Positions 33,941-45,650 of a DNA stretch of 64,000 bases are shown piece by piece. Each line of letters starts with the position of its first letter. Positions within the stretch are counted from its first letter, which is position 1. The position numbers and the translations under genes are program-made. Source of the stretch: Chrysomallon squamiferum (Eukaryota; Mollusca; Gastropoda; Neomphalida; Peltospiridae); the NCBI GenBank assembly GCA_012295275.1, contig CM022677.1, positions 12,079,723-12,143,722 on the forward strand, given 5' to 3'. The notes below the pieces were generated by a model, which ran no database searches, had not been told where the DNA came from, and saw nothing but the letters and a program-made list of their open reading frames with translations.

Positions 33941-35225
33941 ATGTATAGCTTTCAGCTGTCAAGTCAGTCAGCTGCCTTAATAAGAATGTTTAGAAAGATT
34001 TTATTATAATTATTATTATTATTATTATTATTTTAAACATAGCGTTAAGGTGATCTCTATAACGTATCATCATGAAACAAATATTAAACAACTTAGCTAA
34101 TTAGAATATTAATTGTTCCTGAAACAAACCCTTTATAGTCTGTTTATCACATATTGGCTGTACTTGAAGAACATTTTGAGTATGTGAACACTCTTTGCTT
34201 TTATTTTTATTATATCATTGTCTTTCATGTAATCCTAGGTTTATAACTTGTATACTGTAACCACAACCTGAAACCACATAAAAAGTTGTACAATGATTTC
34301 TTAGAAATACAATTGAAAACAAGAACATTCTTAAAATGACTAAGAACAGCACCAGCTCCTTCAGTGAGGCATCTTGTTTGTTGTGAGATGTGACATGTGA
34401 AGTGGATGATGGATCCTGGTGGTTGAGTCATGTTTGATGTCTGCAACTGAGTACATTGCCACTGACAATTATTCACTTTGATCTAGAGTTCATGCAGCTA
34501 ATAGCTATTGATTTGTTTAATTTTGCTAGAATTAGAATTCTTATTTTTATTATTATTGTATGTCTGTATATGTATGTATTTATATTATTATTATTATAAT
34601 TTTTATTTACTTATTTATTTATTTATTTATCAATTTTTCAATCTCTTAACTGCATCTCCATCTTTCTGGTTATTTTTCTAAATTCTAATAATTCAAATTA
34701 TTTTATTTTATTATTTATTTATTATTATTATTATTATTAATATTGTAATTATTATTTTTCTTTTTACAAGCTAGTTATAATTATTTTTATTATTTTTTTT
34801 TCTTCATGTTTCTTTTTATTCAGTAGGGAGCAGACTTTTTTTTAGTTTTTTAATAAAACAAGTCACCTAGTAATATCTCAGAGAATTAATATTTTTGTTA
34901 CTAGTGTAGATGTTCTGTCTTCCTTATTCAAAACCTGTTTCCATTGATGATGTCGTATTTCTAGTGTTTGCTGAACAAACCCAAACAATAATGAAGTTGT
35001 AAACTTGTATTGTCAATATATTTTGTTTTCTGGAAATTATTATTATTACTGATTTTTTTAGAACCAGTATTATTCTGATAACTTGTTTGTTACTATTAGT
35101 GTCTTTTAAATAGTTATTGTATTTATATTGACAGACACTTTTTTCTCTTAATTTCAAGGTCTGCCCTGTGTTAATATATGTATATAATTTGTTTTTCTTT
35201 CTATTTTTTGTTTGTTTTTTCCACA
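33941..35225. other. AT-rich sequence, no gene seen
   Basis: Short TTA/ATTT tracts (34005-34035, 34610-34635, 34720-34745). Nothing coding is recognised; an ORF of 83 codons on the minus strand at 34225-34476 has no domain or splice support. Confidence 0.45.
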
Positions 35226-35232
35226 GAACTGA

Positions 35233-35555
35233 TATAGGTTTAATATCACTGAAAAAAACCAACAGCAGTTGGCACCAAAAACACCAGTATCACCATTAGA
35301 CCTGAGACAAACTGACATCACCACACCAACCACTGAAAACTCAAACTCAAACTGCGCCAAGAAACATCCAGACACACTAGAAAAGAAACCAGAAACACCA
35401 CCATCCATTGCCAGAGGCATTTTGGTAAAAATAATGTCTAAGAAAGAAAGGGAACAGAACAAGTTTGATCATGTGATTCAACTGACTAATCTTTTTGTGA
35501 AACTGGAATTTTTGTTGAAAGCAGCCGGACCAAGCTTAAACTGCCACAAGCTTTA
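35233..35555 (+). pseudogene. Unrecognised P/T/N-rich exon after the ankyrin remnant
   Basis: An acceptor (ttttccacag) is followed in one frame by TDIGLISLKKTNSS and then, after a one-base frame change, by APKTPVSPLDLRQTDITTP and a longer frame ending KLEFLLKAAGPSLNCHKL at TAA (35553-35555). The middle contains KKHPDTLEKKPETPPSIARG, a disordered linker-like composition, and then a helical block (KKEREQNKFDHVIQLTNLFV). It may be the linker between ankyrin and LRR parts of one ancestral protein, or an unrelated C-terminal exon. The family is not recognised. Confidence 0.4.
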
Positions 35556-36061
35556 ACACCAACATATCCACTTAGTCACATTTTAAATCTTTGAAAAACA
35601 TTCAGGTAAATATGTCTGTAAATATGTCTTAGTCTATCTGTCTGTTTCTCTTTCTGCCTACCTCCTTATTTATTTATTTGATTTCTATCTCTGCTTTTCT
35701 GTTTGTATTTCTTTCCTTGAAAATGTGCACATAAATATGTTTATCTTTCTTACTATGTCTCTACTTAATATGCTTATCTGTTTTTCTGCCTGTTTCTTTA
35801 TGTATCATTTCTTATTTGTTCCTAATTATCATTTTTTTTAGTTTTCTTTCTTTTTTCTTCCTTTCTTTTCTTTATGTTTTTTAATAATGATTTTCTAAGT
35901 TGTAATAGTTTTTGAAGTATAACAAAGAAAGAAAAGATTATATATAATCTTTCTGTAAGTTCTCTTTTGATAATTCTGAACATAAATAGCTTTAGAATCA
36001 GCAATTTAAGTAATTTTAAATTTATTTATAGTTTTAATTTATAAAAATGCTCTTAAAACAG
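35556..36061. other. AT/pyrimidine-rich sequence, no gene seen
   Basis: TCTG/TTTC-rich DNA; a minus-strand K/R-rich frame at 35822-36004 is low complexity. Confidence 0.5.
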
Positions 36062-36174
36062 TTTTAGTAGACAGTTGACCCCAGTCTTTCTGAGCTGTGT
36101 GTTTGGCAGTGTGTTCTAACACAACAGTGATCTTCCTTAGCCTCACCACCAACAAAACAGACACTGAGAGTGCT
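36062..36174 (+). pseudogene. NLR-type LRR exon a, left copy
   Basis: Encodes CSNTTVIFLSLTTNKTDTES before a donor GCT|gtgagt. This is nearly identical to the minus-strand exon at 63734-63625, where the full repeat (LNLSGNSFGPQAFQ) is intact. Here the 5' part (acagttttagtagacagttg) has diverged and lost the frame. Confidence 0.65.
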
Positions 36175-36339
36175 GTGAGTAATCTGAATTATAACTGTTA
36201 TAAAATCTTTTATAATAATAATAATAATAATAAAACCAGTTTAAAGAATTCCATATTCATTACATAATGCTTACACCAATAACAAGAAATTATTTTTATA
36301 TTTATATCTGTATAATTATGAGAAAAAAAATCTTATTTT

Positions 36340-37180
36340 CTCTTGTTGTTGTTGTTGTTCTTCTTGTTCTTCTTCTTCTTCTTATTATTATTATTATTGT
36401 TCTTGGTATTGTTATTATTATTATTAATATTATATTATATGTCACTGTTATTGTTATTATTATTAGTAGTAGTAGTAATTAGTATATGTAATTAATGTGT
36501 AATTGTCACTTAGCTACTAATATTGCTAATTCTGCTACTACCACTGTTACTAGTATTATTCAGCTAACAAAAACAGTTACTAACAGTGACTTTCATTACA
36601 CTAAATCAATTACCAGTAATTATTATATATCTATTTACCACTGTGTGTGTTACTGCTATTTGTACTGTTGCTACAAATGTTACTACAAATGTTATTTTTA
36701 CCACTATTATTACATCTACTACTACTACTACTAGTACTACTACTACTACTATGGTGTCTGCAGTTATTTACTACCTCTACATATTGTATCTACTGTAAAT
36801 TGAATAACCTAAGCTAATTCTACCAAAGTTATCACTATTACTGTTACTGCTGCAATTACCACTATTTGTATTACTACTACTAGTATTGTTATTACAAACT
36901 ATTACCACTGTTACTATTACTAGTACTGTTACTACTGATATTACAATTATTACCACTATTACTGCTACTAGTTAGTTTTTATAACTATTAGTATTGATAC
37001 AACAACTATGAATTCTGCTGCTGCTGTTACTACTATTACTACTACTACAACTGCTGCTGCTACTACTGCTACTACTACTGTTACTGATACTAAAACTACT
37101 ACAACTACTGCTGTGGCAACTACTCAACCACTGTTACAACTACTACCACTGCTAATGATACTATTACTACTGTTAAAACA
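36340..37180. repeat. TTA/CTA/ACTACT trinucleotide-rich region
   Basis: Long imperfect TTG/TTC/TTA runs at 36345-36400 and ACT/CTA repeats from 36715 to 37170. Part of it (36560-36800) is an inverted match to about 63240-63480. Confidence 0.85.
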
Positions 37181-37321
37181 TTAATGTGTCTTCTTCTAAC
37201 TAGATTTTAATAATAACAAATAAATAAGTGTAAACAATCTGTATTAATAGTTTTACTACTAATACACACAACTTGAGTGTTTTGTTGCTAGCACTGTGTA
37301 ATCAAAATATTGTTGGTAAAC

Positions 37322-37403
37322 AGGAATATTTGGATGTATCAAGTAATTCTGTAGGAAATGATTACTTCTCTCACTGTGTCAGTCCAGCTCTTAAAACTCT
37401 CAG
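37322..37403 (+). pseudogene. NLR-type LRR exon b, left copy
   Basis: After a gtaaacag acceptor the frame encodes EYLDVSSNSVGNDYFSHCV and SPALKTLR. LDVSSNSVG...ALKTLR fits a leucine-rich repeat of the NLR/RI type. It corresponds by position to exon b of the minus-strand copy (GLTELDLSSNGLSDKTAL). The donor is unclear. Confidence 0.5.
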
Positions 37404-37453
37404 GTTTTCTTCTTATTATTCATGTCATTTTATTAACTTTTCTTTATCTGCCA

Positions 37454-37454
<1 letters not shown>

Positions 37455-37508
<54 letters not shown>
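37455..37508. repeat. (CT)n microsatellite
   Basis: Pure CT tract of ~50 bases. Confidence 0.97.
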
Positions 37509-37513
<5 letters not shown>

Positions 37514-37709
37514 CTGATACTCTGTCTCTCTTCTGTCTTTCTCTTTTCTCTGTCTCCTCTAAGAAACCCTAGCTTCAAGAATCTTAATTTATCATTATAT
37601 ATTTTTAACTTTCTTATTTATTTATTTATACTGGTTTTATTAATATAAATGTGTATTTCTCTATAATTTCAGAGCTATTTTCTGATAATGTATATTCTGC
37701 ACATTGTGA

Positions 37710-37710
<1 letters not shown>

Positions 37711-37754
<44 letters not shown>

Positions 37755-37755
37755 G
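37711..37755. repeat. (ATT)n microsatellite
   Basis: Pure ATT run just before the next exon's acceptor. Confidence 0.97.
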
Positions 37756-37776
37756 TTTTGTTTTTTTTATTACCAG

Positions 37777-37853
37777 CTGGGATCACTTAATCTTGTATTC
37801 GGTTTTTTATCTGAATGATGCAAAAGTTAACAACCAAACTCTTATAGTTGATG
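37777..37853 (+). pseudogene. NLR-type LRR exon c, left copy
   Basis: Acceptor ttaccag and donor GATG|gtaaat. Encodes FYLNDAKVNNQTLIVDG. It matches, inverted, the exon at 62534-62484 (LLNDAKLNNQTLTVDG). The 5' half differs between copies. Confidence 0.6.
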
Positions 37854-37884
37854 GTAAATTTAGATTTGTAAAATATATTTACAT

Positions 37885-37887
<3 letters not shown>

Positions 37888-37947
<60 letters not shown>

Positions 37948-37957
37948 TCTCTCTCTA
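37888..37957. repeat. (CT)n microsatellite
   Basis: CT tract of ~70 bases with one interruption, directly after the donor region of exon c. Confidence 0.97.
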
Positions 37958-38106
37958 TGTATATATATACATACACACACGTGTATTTCATTCTGTAACT
38001 AGCTGGATTTGATGTATCAGAATATGTTTCAACTTTTTTTTCTTCTTCTGCTGATAGTTAAGATACAGTTACCAGGTTTGTTAATACTGTTTTTCATTTT
38101 TTTCAG

Positions 38107-38288
38107 ATATTCCAGATTCCAAAGCAGTCACAAGTTCTCTACAGGAATTAAGTCTGAACTCCAGTTGTTTAACCAACCAGCTGTTTGAGTTTCCATATAA
38201 AACTCCTTTCTTTGAAAAGACGTGGACATTGGAAATTGTCCTGATCTTTCTGTATCTGTCATTGATGATTTAGTTAAACTTACTTCAG
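38107..38288 (+). pseudogene. NLR-type LRR exon d, left copy, frameshifted
   Basis: Acceptor ttttttcag and donor CTTCAG|gtaatg. Encodes SKAVTSSLQELSLNSSCLTN, then loses frame relative to the right copy; DIGNCPDLSVSVIDDLVKL reappears after it. About 20 bases present in the minus-strand copy (203 bases) are missing here (182 bases). Confidence 0.65.
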
Positions 38289-38639
38289 GTAATGTTTTTA
38301 AATTTTATAAATTTTTATAATATTTGAATAATTATTCTATATATAATCCTAATCTTTCTCTATCAGACAGACAATTTAGTTAAGCCATATGCTAAGAATA
38401 TTAAACTAAACTTTTTATTATGAAATAATTTTATGTAGATATTTTTTAATGTATATAAATATTTTGTTTTGTTATATAGTTGTAATTATTATGTATTTGT
38501 TATTGAGTAGGTAATTATGTATAAACTGCTTGTTTCCTTTTTGCTTTTGTTCTCATGTTCTCTGTCTCTGAGTCTGTCTTTCAGTCTGTCTTTAAGCCTT
38601 TTATAATTAATTTTCTAATTTCAGCTTTACTTATATTTA
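38289..38639. other. AT-rich sequence, no gene seen
   Basis: No exon recognised. The region corresponding to the outer end of the LRR inverted duplication ends at about 38290. Confidence 0.5.
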
Positions 38640-39144
38640 TATTCCTGAGAGTGAGTGAGTATGTGTGTATAAGCAATAGAGATAATTGCTCTGACAATAG
38701 TCTGTGTGTATGTGTGTGTGTGAATATCAGCAATAGTGCAAATTGCTATTCTGATCAGTTTTGTGTGTATGTGTTGTATCAGCAACACTGATAACTGCTA
38801 CTCTGACATTAGTTGTGTGTTTGTGAGTGAGTGTGAGTGTACAAGCAATAATGATAACTGTTATTCTGTGTATGTGTGTGTGACTGTGTTTGTGAGTGTA
38901 TCAGCAATAGTGATAACAGCTACTCTGATAATAGTATGTGTGTGTGTCTTTGAGTGTATCAGCAGTAGTGATAACTGCTTCTGTGATAATAGTCTGTGTG
39001 TCTGAGTAACTACTACTTTGCCACAGTGATAATTGCTACTTTGATAATTGTGTGGGTAATGGAAATAGTGATAACTACTACTATGATATCAGTATGTGTG
39101 TGTTTTTGTGTTTGAGTGTATCAGTGATAATTACTACTGTGATC
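38640..39144. repeat. ~60-65 bp tandem repeat running into the gap
   Basis: About eight diverged units of gtgagtgtatcagcaatagt, gataactgctactctgataa and tagtctgtgtgtgtgt. The array runs straight into the N run, so the gap probably interrupts the array. Confidence 0.85.
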
Positions 39145-39344
39145 NNNNNNNNNNNNNNNNNNNNNNNNNNNNNNNNNNNNNNNNNNNNNNNNNNNNNNNN
39201 NNNNNNNNNNNNNNNNNNNNNNNNNNNNNNNNNNNNNNNNNNNNNNNNNNNNNNNNNNNNNNNNNNNNNNNNNNNNNNNNNNNNNNNNNNNNNNNNNNNN
39301 NNNNNNNNNNNNNNNNNNNNNNNNNNNNNNNNNNNNNNNNNNNN
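39145..39344. other. Assembly gap (200 N)
   Basis: Exactly 200 undetermined bases. Sequence after it is not the tandem repeat, so the joined pieces may not be adjacent in the genome. Confidence 0.98.
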
Positions 39345-39986
39345 ATTTGGAACCAATTACATCTTTAATCTGAGGTATTATTGTAGTATGGATATCGCTT
39401 ATCGCATAAAGTATGCAAATATGACAAATATCGAAATAATCTATATATCGAATATAGTGGATGTAAATAATTAAAAAAGAAGGTATTATCTAAAAGTATT
39501 CCAAATGATTTGGTCCTTCCTATGAACTTTTTCAGTCATAGCCAAAGTATTTGCAGGTCATAATATCTTTAGTGTACATACTATTAATATACTATGTCAC
39601 ATATATTGTATTATATGTGCACAATGTGAATATGTATGTGTGCATAACGTCAATATGATCAGTAACTAATATCTTGAACATGTTTAAGTTGAATATGGCT
39701 GAATTCGAACAGTTAATGAGAAATGTAACGTTCACATGTTCTGTTTACTGAATATAAGTAAATTACTCGTAAAATGTGTTAGTTATTTATAATATTTTTG
39801 TCGTTTTCTTTTACAGAAGCAAGCCATAAGCATTAATAAAAAAACACATCTTTATGCTTTTTACTTTTCTTTTATTTATTTATTATTTTTTTTAATAGAA
39901 GATGAAATTGATGTAAAATTGTTTATTATTGGTCGCTTGTTTTGTAACGGAAAGGAAATGTTTATGAATTAGAAATGACCAGTTTA

Positions 39987-40023
<37 letters not shown>

Positions 40024-42123
40024 GTAACAGTAACTGTAATTATAGTAATAAGAATAAGAATAAGAAGAATACGAATAATAACAATAATAATAATAATGTT
40101 CATGATGATGATTATGATCATGATAATGAGGAAGAGGAAGATGATGATGATAATAATGAAAAATCTACAACAAATGAGCAGTGAACGCTTATTCTGCTTT
40201 CGGTTGATGTTACATAATCGTTTTAGGAACAATGCGCTCCGCCTCTGAATGTTAGAAAGAAACCAGATGTATGCACAGGCCAAGTTCATTATATTGCGGT
40301 AGACCAGCCTTTTCTATGAAATGGGAAGACAGCATAAAAATAAGTGTAATTTACAAGACGGCACATTCGGCACAGTTTCATTGGATCTCAATATCGAATC
40401 AGCACTGACTTCCTGAGATGGCAATAATAATACCAAGGAGCCCATAATCCATTTGCCATGTTTCCTCCTTTTGTGCAAATGTCGCAAAAGGTAGTTATAA
40501 TTCTCAAAATGTTCGTTAAGTCAAAAACAAGATTTTCACTGATTTTTAGCCACGATTTGTTGTTATCGTTGTGGTAGTGTGGGAGGGTGTTTTATTTAAA
40601 AAATAAAAGAACAAAAAATAAAAATAAAAATAAACAAAATAAATAAATAAATAAATAAAAGAATGAAAGGAAAGGAAAAGAAAAATGTGTAGCACTTTTC
40701 ACTTCCGTAACAAATATGAAATGTAGATCAGGTATTAATCTTTATTTATTTGAAATATCAATATCATGAAAATATGTATACCGCTAAATGTTTTCTAAAA
40801 TCCGTTTTGTATCGTAAACAAACTATTATCGCTTTATTTTGGGAATGTGATAAAAATACTGGTATTTGACTGAATGTTTATTGTTGTTCTACCTGAATAG
40901 ATTAAATGTATATTATATTAATATATAATTAATTAGCTATTACATTAGCTACTGTAGGATTGTAATCTCATGCAGTCAACATGACATCTTGAACATTTCA
41001 TAAAAAATATCTTGCGTTTTAAAGAATATTTTAAAATTTAATGAACTTCGATCACAGTATTTGTTTCAATAAAGCTTGAAACAATGAACTGAAATCAGAA
41101 GACTTTCTGGAACATAAAATTTCCATCATCCTCTTATTTTTTAGGTACAAGATATCCTCAATCGTTAATATCGGTTGAAGAAACTTTCTCGTGCTGCGGT
41201 GGCGAAACTTGGAGAAACAGAAACGAGCCTTTAAGAGAATTGTTACTGCTAACAAATTGCATCCATGTTCGCTACTTTAGCCGATATGTTTAAAATTCCT
41301 TCCAGACCTTGGTACCGTTCTTTATGACCGTGGCTTATCGCTTTGCTTTGAACTAGTGTAACTCCTTTTTACCTAAAATCTTTATCATTACTTTTTTTCA
41401 AGGCAGTGTCACAGGATCCTATAACGATAGCAGTAACTGACCCTAAATTCAGATTTCCATGTAAACGAAATGGAAACCCATAACAGAATGGGTAAGCTAC
41501 CCAAATTGGGTTTGCTCTATGAGTAATAACAGATAGGATTTTATATATTTAACTGTTTTATTAGCACGTTTAAGTTTACTAGAAACAATACATACAGTAC
41601 ATTTCTGAATCTATATTTGCGCTATCGCTGACAAATTACTACAGCAGTAACAGTGAACAACAATATTTGTAGCATATCAGAACTACTAAACATATTTATT
41701 AGTTACAATTACTCTGAATACACACTCAAAAAGCAGATAAACGAGATTAATTTTTATGTTGCTTGCAATCTGACAACCATTTTCGAAGTGAACTTCACGC
41801 TGGCTAATGGGGAGTGATGCCAACCGACTAATATCATTAATGACACACATATATATATATATATATATAGTTTTCCGACTCCGGTTGAATAGCTAAATTC
41901 ATAACAATTTCAAGAGAGTTATCTCCTATTAAAAAAAAAAAAAGAAGAAAAAGACTACTTCAAATGCAGATTGTAGAGTTCAGAATATTTGGTGGTTTCT
42001 TAATAAGGATTCTATATTCTATTAACAAAATCAATTTATATTAGATTCACCTTACTGTGACGAAGCTTTCACGTTTCGTGCGATTAAGTACAAAGCCCGA
42101 GACTATAAAATTACATTGATTAA
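39345..42123. other. Sequence upstream of the Ig receptor gene, no gene seen
   Basis: Contains (AAT)n and GAT/GAA-rich tracts at 39988-40160, AAAT repeats at 40600-40660 and a (TA)n run near 41851. A minus-strand frame at 41052-41255 is unsupported. The last few hundred bases should include the promoter of the Ig receptor; no clear core element was identified. Confidence 0.45.
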
Positions 42124-42202
42124 ATGAGTGGCGGCATGTCGGATGTTGGGAAGTTGTGTCTGTTTCTTACATTATTCTTCACCCAGTTCGAAATTATTTC
42201 AG
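42124..42202 (+). CDS. Two-Ig transmembrane receptor, exon 1 (signal peptide)
   Basis: The exon encodes 26 residues: a short polar N-terminus with two candidate start Mets (1 and 5) and then LCLFLTLFFTQFEIIS, a typical signal-peptide hydrophobic core. It ends TCAG|gtattg in phase 1 with G as the split base. Exon 2 begins with GT, giving glycine. All later exons of the model keep phase 1, which supports the chain, though the first intron is 7.2 kb and filled with mobile-element remains. An alternative is that this signal exon belongs to a different Ig gene. Confidence 0.65.
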
Positions 42203-42549
42203 GTATTGTTAAAAATAGGATATATATATATATATATATAATTTACTTTACATTTTAACATATTAAATTTAAAACACATTATTAATGTATAAACTTGCTA
42301 TAATTCACTGCATATGTTTAGTAATTTGCAGGTTGTATGCTTTTCTTCAATGTTCTGACTTTTTGCATATGAAATTCATAAGTTAGTGAAGGCCTAGTAG
42401 TTTTCCATTTTTTTAAAAAAAGCATTTTTCTTTTTCGTGTTTTTTTGTAAATTCGGTTTCATTTCCTTTTTGGGAATAAATGATGTAATAACAAAAATTA
42501 ATATAGAAAATGGTCTTTATTCAAGAATCTTCTGGCCATGTAATTGTAA

Positions 42550-45015
42550 CTAAATGAAGCAAACTTCAATGTCTCCATTTACATGGCATGTTGCTTTGCT
42601 CTTTCTTCTCTCATTAAGTGGATGTTTGTATTGAGAAAAACTTATTTCAACATCAACAGAAGTTACATGCATCCAAACAGCATCAGATGCTATGGCAGAT
42701 AGCTTTAGGAGGCAACTCTGCATTGTGCATGCCTTGCCAAAACTCGGAAATGGACAAAATAGTGATAAGTACTTCATGATGCCCCATATACATGAGCCAT
42801 TCCTCGAGCAGCTCAAGAAATGGATTCAGCAGAGCCTCGAGAGCAGTGAAGTCTTTGATATTGTGTGCGATTGCAGACAGCTGAGATGAATCAAAAATTC
42901 GTACTGTTTTGTAGTACGGATTTGCTGGATGCTTGTCCCACTAGTCTTCAAGTTCATTTAGGTAGAGACTGAATATATATATTTTTTTAAATGTATGTGG
43001 TTTTCCCTTTGATCAACTGGAAAATTCTCAAGAAGTCGATCTGTCTCTGGGCCAGAATTCAAAACAAGAATTCCAGCAAGATGAGATGGGTAGATGGTAG
43101 CTTCACATCAGGAGCAGCAATCAGTTCAGTGAGGTGTTTTATGTACGAGAGTGTTGAGCGCGGTGGGGGTAAACGCACTTCGGCGCCCGTGGTCAGCAAT
43201 TAGCGTGGAGTAAAAAGTCCTAAAATAGGGGCTCTGTACAAACGCCTGGCTTGTTTTCGCCACAATGACTTCAATGTTATTTTTAGCACAGCAAGGAGGG
43301 TCAAAGTTCAATCTTTCTAGCAGTGTGCGTGTCGTCGCTGGCAATGGCTTATATCAATAGTTGTGTCCAAAATGTACTTTTTCATGCCTTCAAACCTTTT
43401 TTTTTTAAAACTGGCTGAAAATAAATCCTATGTTCACGGGATCAAATGAAAGATCATTCAATTACCTTTCAACCAATGTGCGACACTACGGTGCGTCTTC
43501 TTCGGCGAAAAGAAGCTCCGCGTTTGAAAGGGAAATCGCCATTACGTTACGTTTTTTTACAGAAGGATATCGCCGTAGATTTCATGTACAGCTAGAATGG
43601 TCTGGCGTAGTTTGAAATGATTATATTTATATGTTGTTTATATTTTTAATAACTTGTTGGCTGATTATTTTTCTTCAATGTTCCTACTTTTAGCGTATTA
43701 TTATAGCACGTGCGTAGCGAAATCGCATTTTGAAATAAACGAATTAACATTGTTTTGACGATTACTATCTTCAGTTTAAAACCGTCGATTATTTTGCATT
43801 CAAAATTCTTGTGATAAACGTCGAATTAAGAATCGTAAGCATAACAAACTATACAACATAATAGAACAATGCATTCAGAGGTATTGATGGAATGCTGAAT
43901 AAAAATCTAATCACTTTTAAAAAAATATAAAATCATAAATTGATCAGTTTTAAAACATTATTTTTGCTTATTTGTAATCTCTATCAGAGAAAATTTCAAC
44001 AATGGTCAGATGATAGGTAACTTTTGTTTGCTATTAAATCACAGCAAGTACAAACCTAAGAAAATTATTTTTTGTTTGGTTCAAATGACAGACTTATAAC
44101 ACCTGTGTCTTTAATTGCCTCTAGTTTCACGATTACATACATTTTATTGTCCCTGATTAAACCTGCAACATCTTTCTGGAGTTGACTCCAAGGATTAGCT
44201 GAGTATATGTATTGCAAAGGATTATGGTTAAACATCAAATGCTTGTAGACCTTTTCAGTAAAAGTTATATATATATATGATATATACACATCACAGTATC
44301 TTAACTTATTACAGCCAGTTATTTAATAGAGTGAAAATTGAAGCTGCTTATGTAAATAAAGTGGTGCTGTTCTATAAAACAAATGTTTTATTACAAATGT
44401 TAAATTCAAGTATGTCATTTGAAACATCTTGATAAATTCTTCACAACACAGGTTGAATTTGTCAAATAAGACAAAAACTGAAACAACAGTGTTGATTTTT
44501 AGTCATTCTGCTGTGTGTCGTTTTGAAGATTTTGGCATGTTCAGCATGTTATTCTGAACACACATACAAACATACAGGTCTGAAAAAAATTGAGCTCATT
44601 TACCAAGTTGGTCCCATCACGCTTGTTGATTTTCAGTATTTTGTATTAATTACTTTTCAAACTACAGTTGGCCAAAGTAGCCCTTTCTGCTAATTAGCCA
44701 AAATAGGGCTAAAAAAGAACCAAATACCTGTCATACCAATTTGCATATATCTTCTTAACCGCTGGAGATAGAGTCATACTTTTTTGTGTATATTCATTAT
44801 TTTTGCTTTTGCATATTATGTGAAATTAAAGTCAGAACAAATTTGCCTGCCGGTACCTACATGATGCCAAGATCACGCACTTCAATAGTTTCATCAGCTG
44901 TAATACTGACAAGACAATCACACAAAAGAGCCTTTATTGCAGCGAAATGTATGTCAGACAGTTTTGGGACATATGTGGTACAGAGTGTAGATCCTTGAGA
45001 TATAGCTCTCCTGCC
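42550..45015 (-). mobile_element. Degenerate hAT-like transposase remnants in intron 1
   Basis: Two minus-strand pieces look like an old hAT-superfamily transposase. Near 45010-44840 the frame reads SDIHFAAIKALLCDCLVSIT followed by ADETIEVRDLGIM and a stop, resembling the catalytic-core ...D-E-T/S-T-D region. Near 42890-42550 the frames read LEALLNPFLELLEEWLM, then EFWQGMHNAEL, and after a frameshift VTSVDVEISFSQYKHPLNER, resembling the C-terminal dimerisation domain (S-V-x-VERSFS-x-YK-x-L-x-x-R). The middle (43340-42900) is unclear. Several frameshifts and stops make it inactive. Confidence 0.6.
43457..43592. repeat. GC-richer repeat core, inverted copy at 50.85-50.99 kb
   Basis: The stretch with tgtgcgacactacggtgcgt, gaaatcgccattacgttacg and gaaggatatcgccgtagatt matches the reverse complement of about 50853-50990, which lies inside a foldback element there. 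Its presence on its own here implies a separate repeat family that was inserted into, or captured by, that element. Confidence 0.8.
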
Positions 45016-45030
45016 TACTTAAGATGGTTT

Positions 45031-45650
45031 TGGGTCATTCCATGTCAAATCACCCCACCTCCCGAAAAAAAAGATAGTGATTCCTAGCATCCAAAATTGA
45101 TCATTCAGGTTTTAGTTAATCAGATGTTATTGGCTGAAAAGGTGTTATATTCATGTATGTGCATATTTCAAATCTATATTGTGGCTAGACAAAAAATATT
45201 ACACCCAGGAAACTTTTATATGTTTTAGTTAACATGTGGGAGATTAAATTTCAATAAAGGTCATCTCAATGTCACGTGATCCACACGGTCAATTTCATAG
45301 CAAAGGTAAAAAGGTCAGTTTACTCCAGTATTTTCCATTGATCATTCAGGTTTTAGTTAATCAGATGTTATTGGCTGAAAAGGTGTTATTTTTATGTATG
45401 TGCATTTTTTAAATATATAAAAGTTATAAATACTCCAATATGAACATCCAAACTGAACAAAAATGGCAGATTTGGAATCCTTGTCATATTGCCTTTTCAA
45501 TAATTCCAATTTTATGACGATTGGCCCAGTAGTTCCTGAGATGTGAGGGTTCTAAGGTTGGTGGTCACGCCCATTTTTGCCAAAAATCTCAAACTTCGGT
45601 GGGCCATATCTCCCATACCACTGATCCGATTGGGCTAATAATTCAGTCAA
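45031..45650. mobile_element. TIR-like repeat element, copy 1 (truncated)
   Basis: Begins with GGTCATTCCATGTCAAATC, the terminal motif shared by all copies of this family in the window. Internally it repeats a ~50-base block (gatcattcaggttttagtta...) twice (45103 and 45337). It ends where it joins the inverted Ig exon copy. Contains cagtagttcctgagatgtga and ggtggtcacgcccatttttg, matching copies at 46.9, 50.4 and 53.1 kb. Confidence 0.75.

Noticed and set aside
39975-40184. N/D/E-rich open frame, as in a disordered acidic protein
   Set aside because: Purely AAT and GAT/GAA trinucleotide repeats; no exon boundaries or conserved segment.
41052-41255. 67-codon minus-strand frame with non-simple composition
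   Set aside because: No recognisable domain, splice sites or duplicate elsewhere in the window; insufficient support for a gene call.
44065-44289. 74-codon minus-strand frame (NPWSQLQKDVAGLIRDN) between the hAT-like pieces
   Set aside because: Could be part of the transposase relic, but I could not match it to a hAT region; left inside the general element call.
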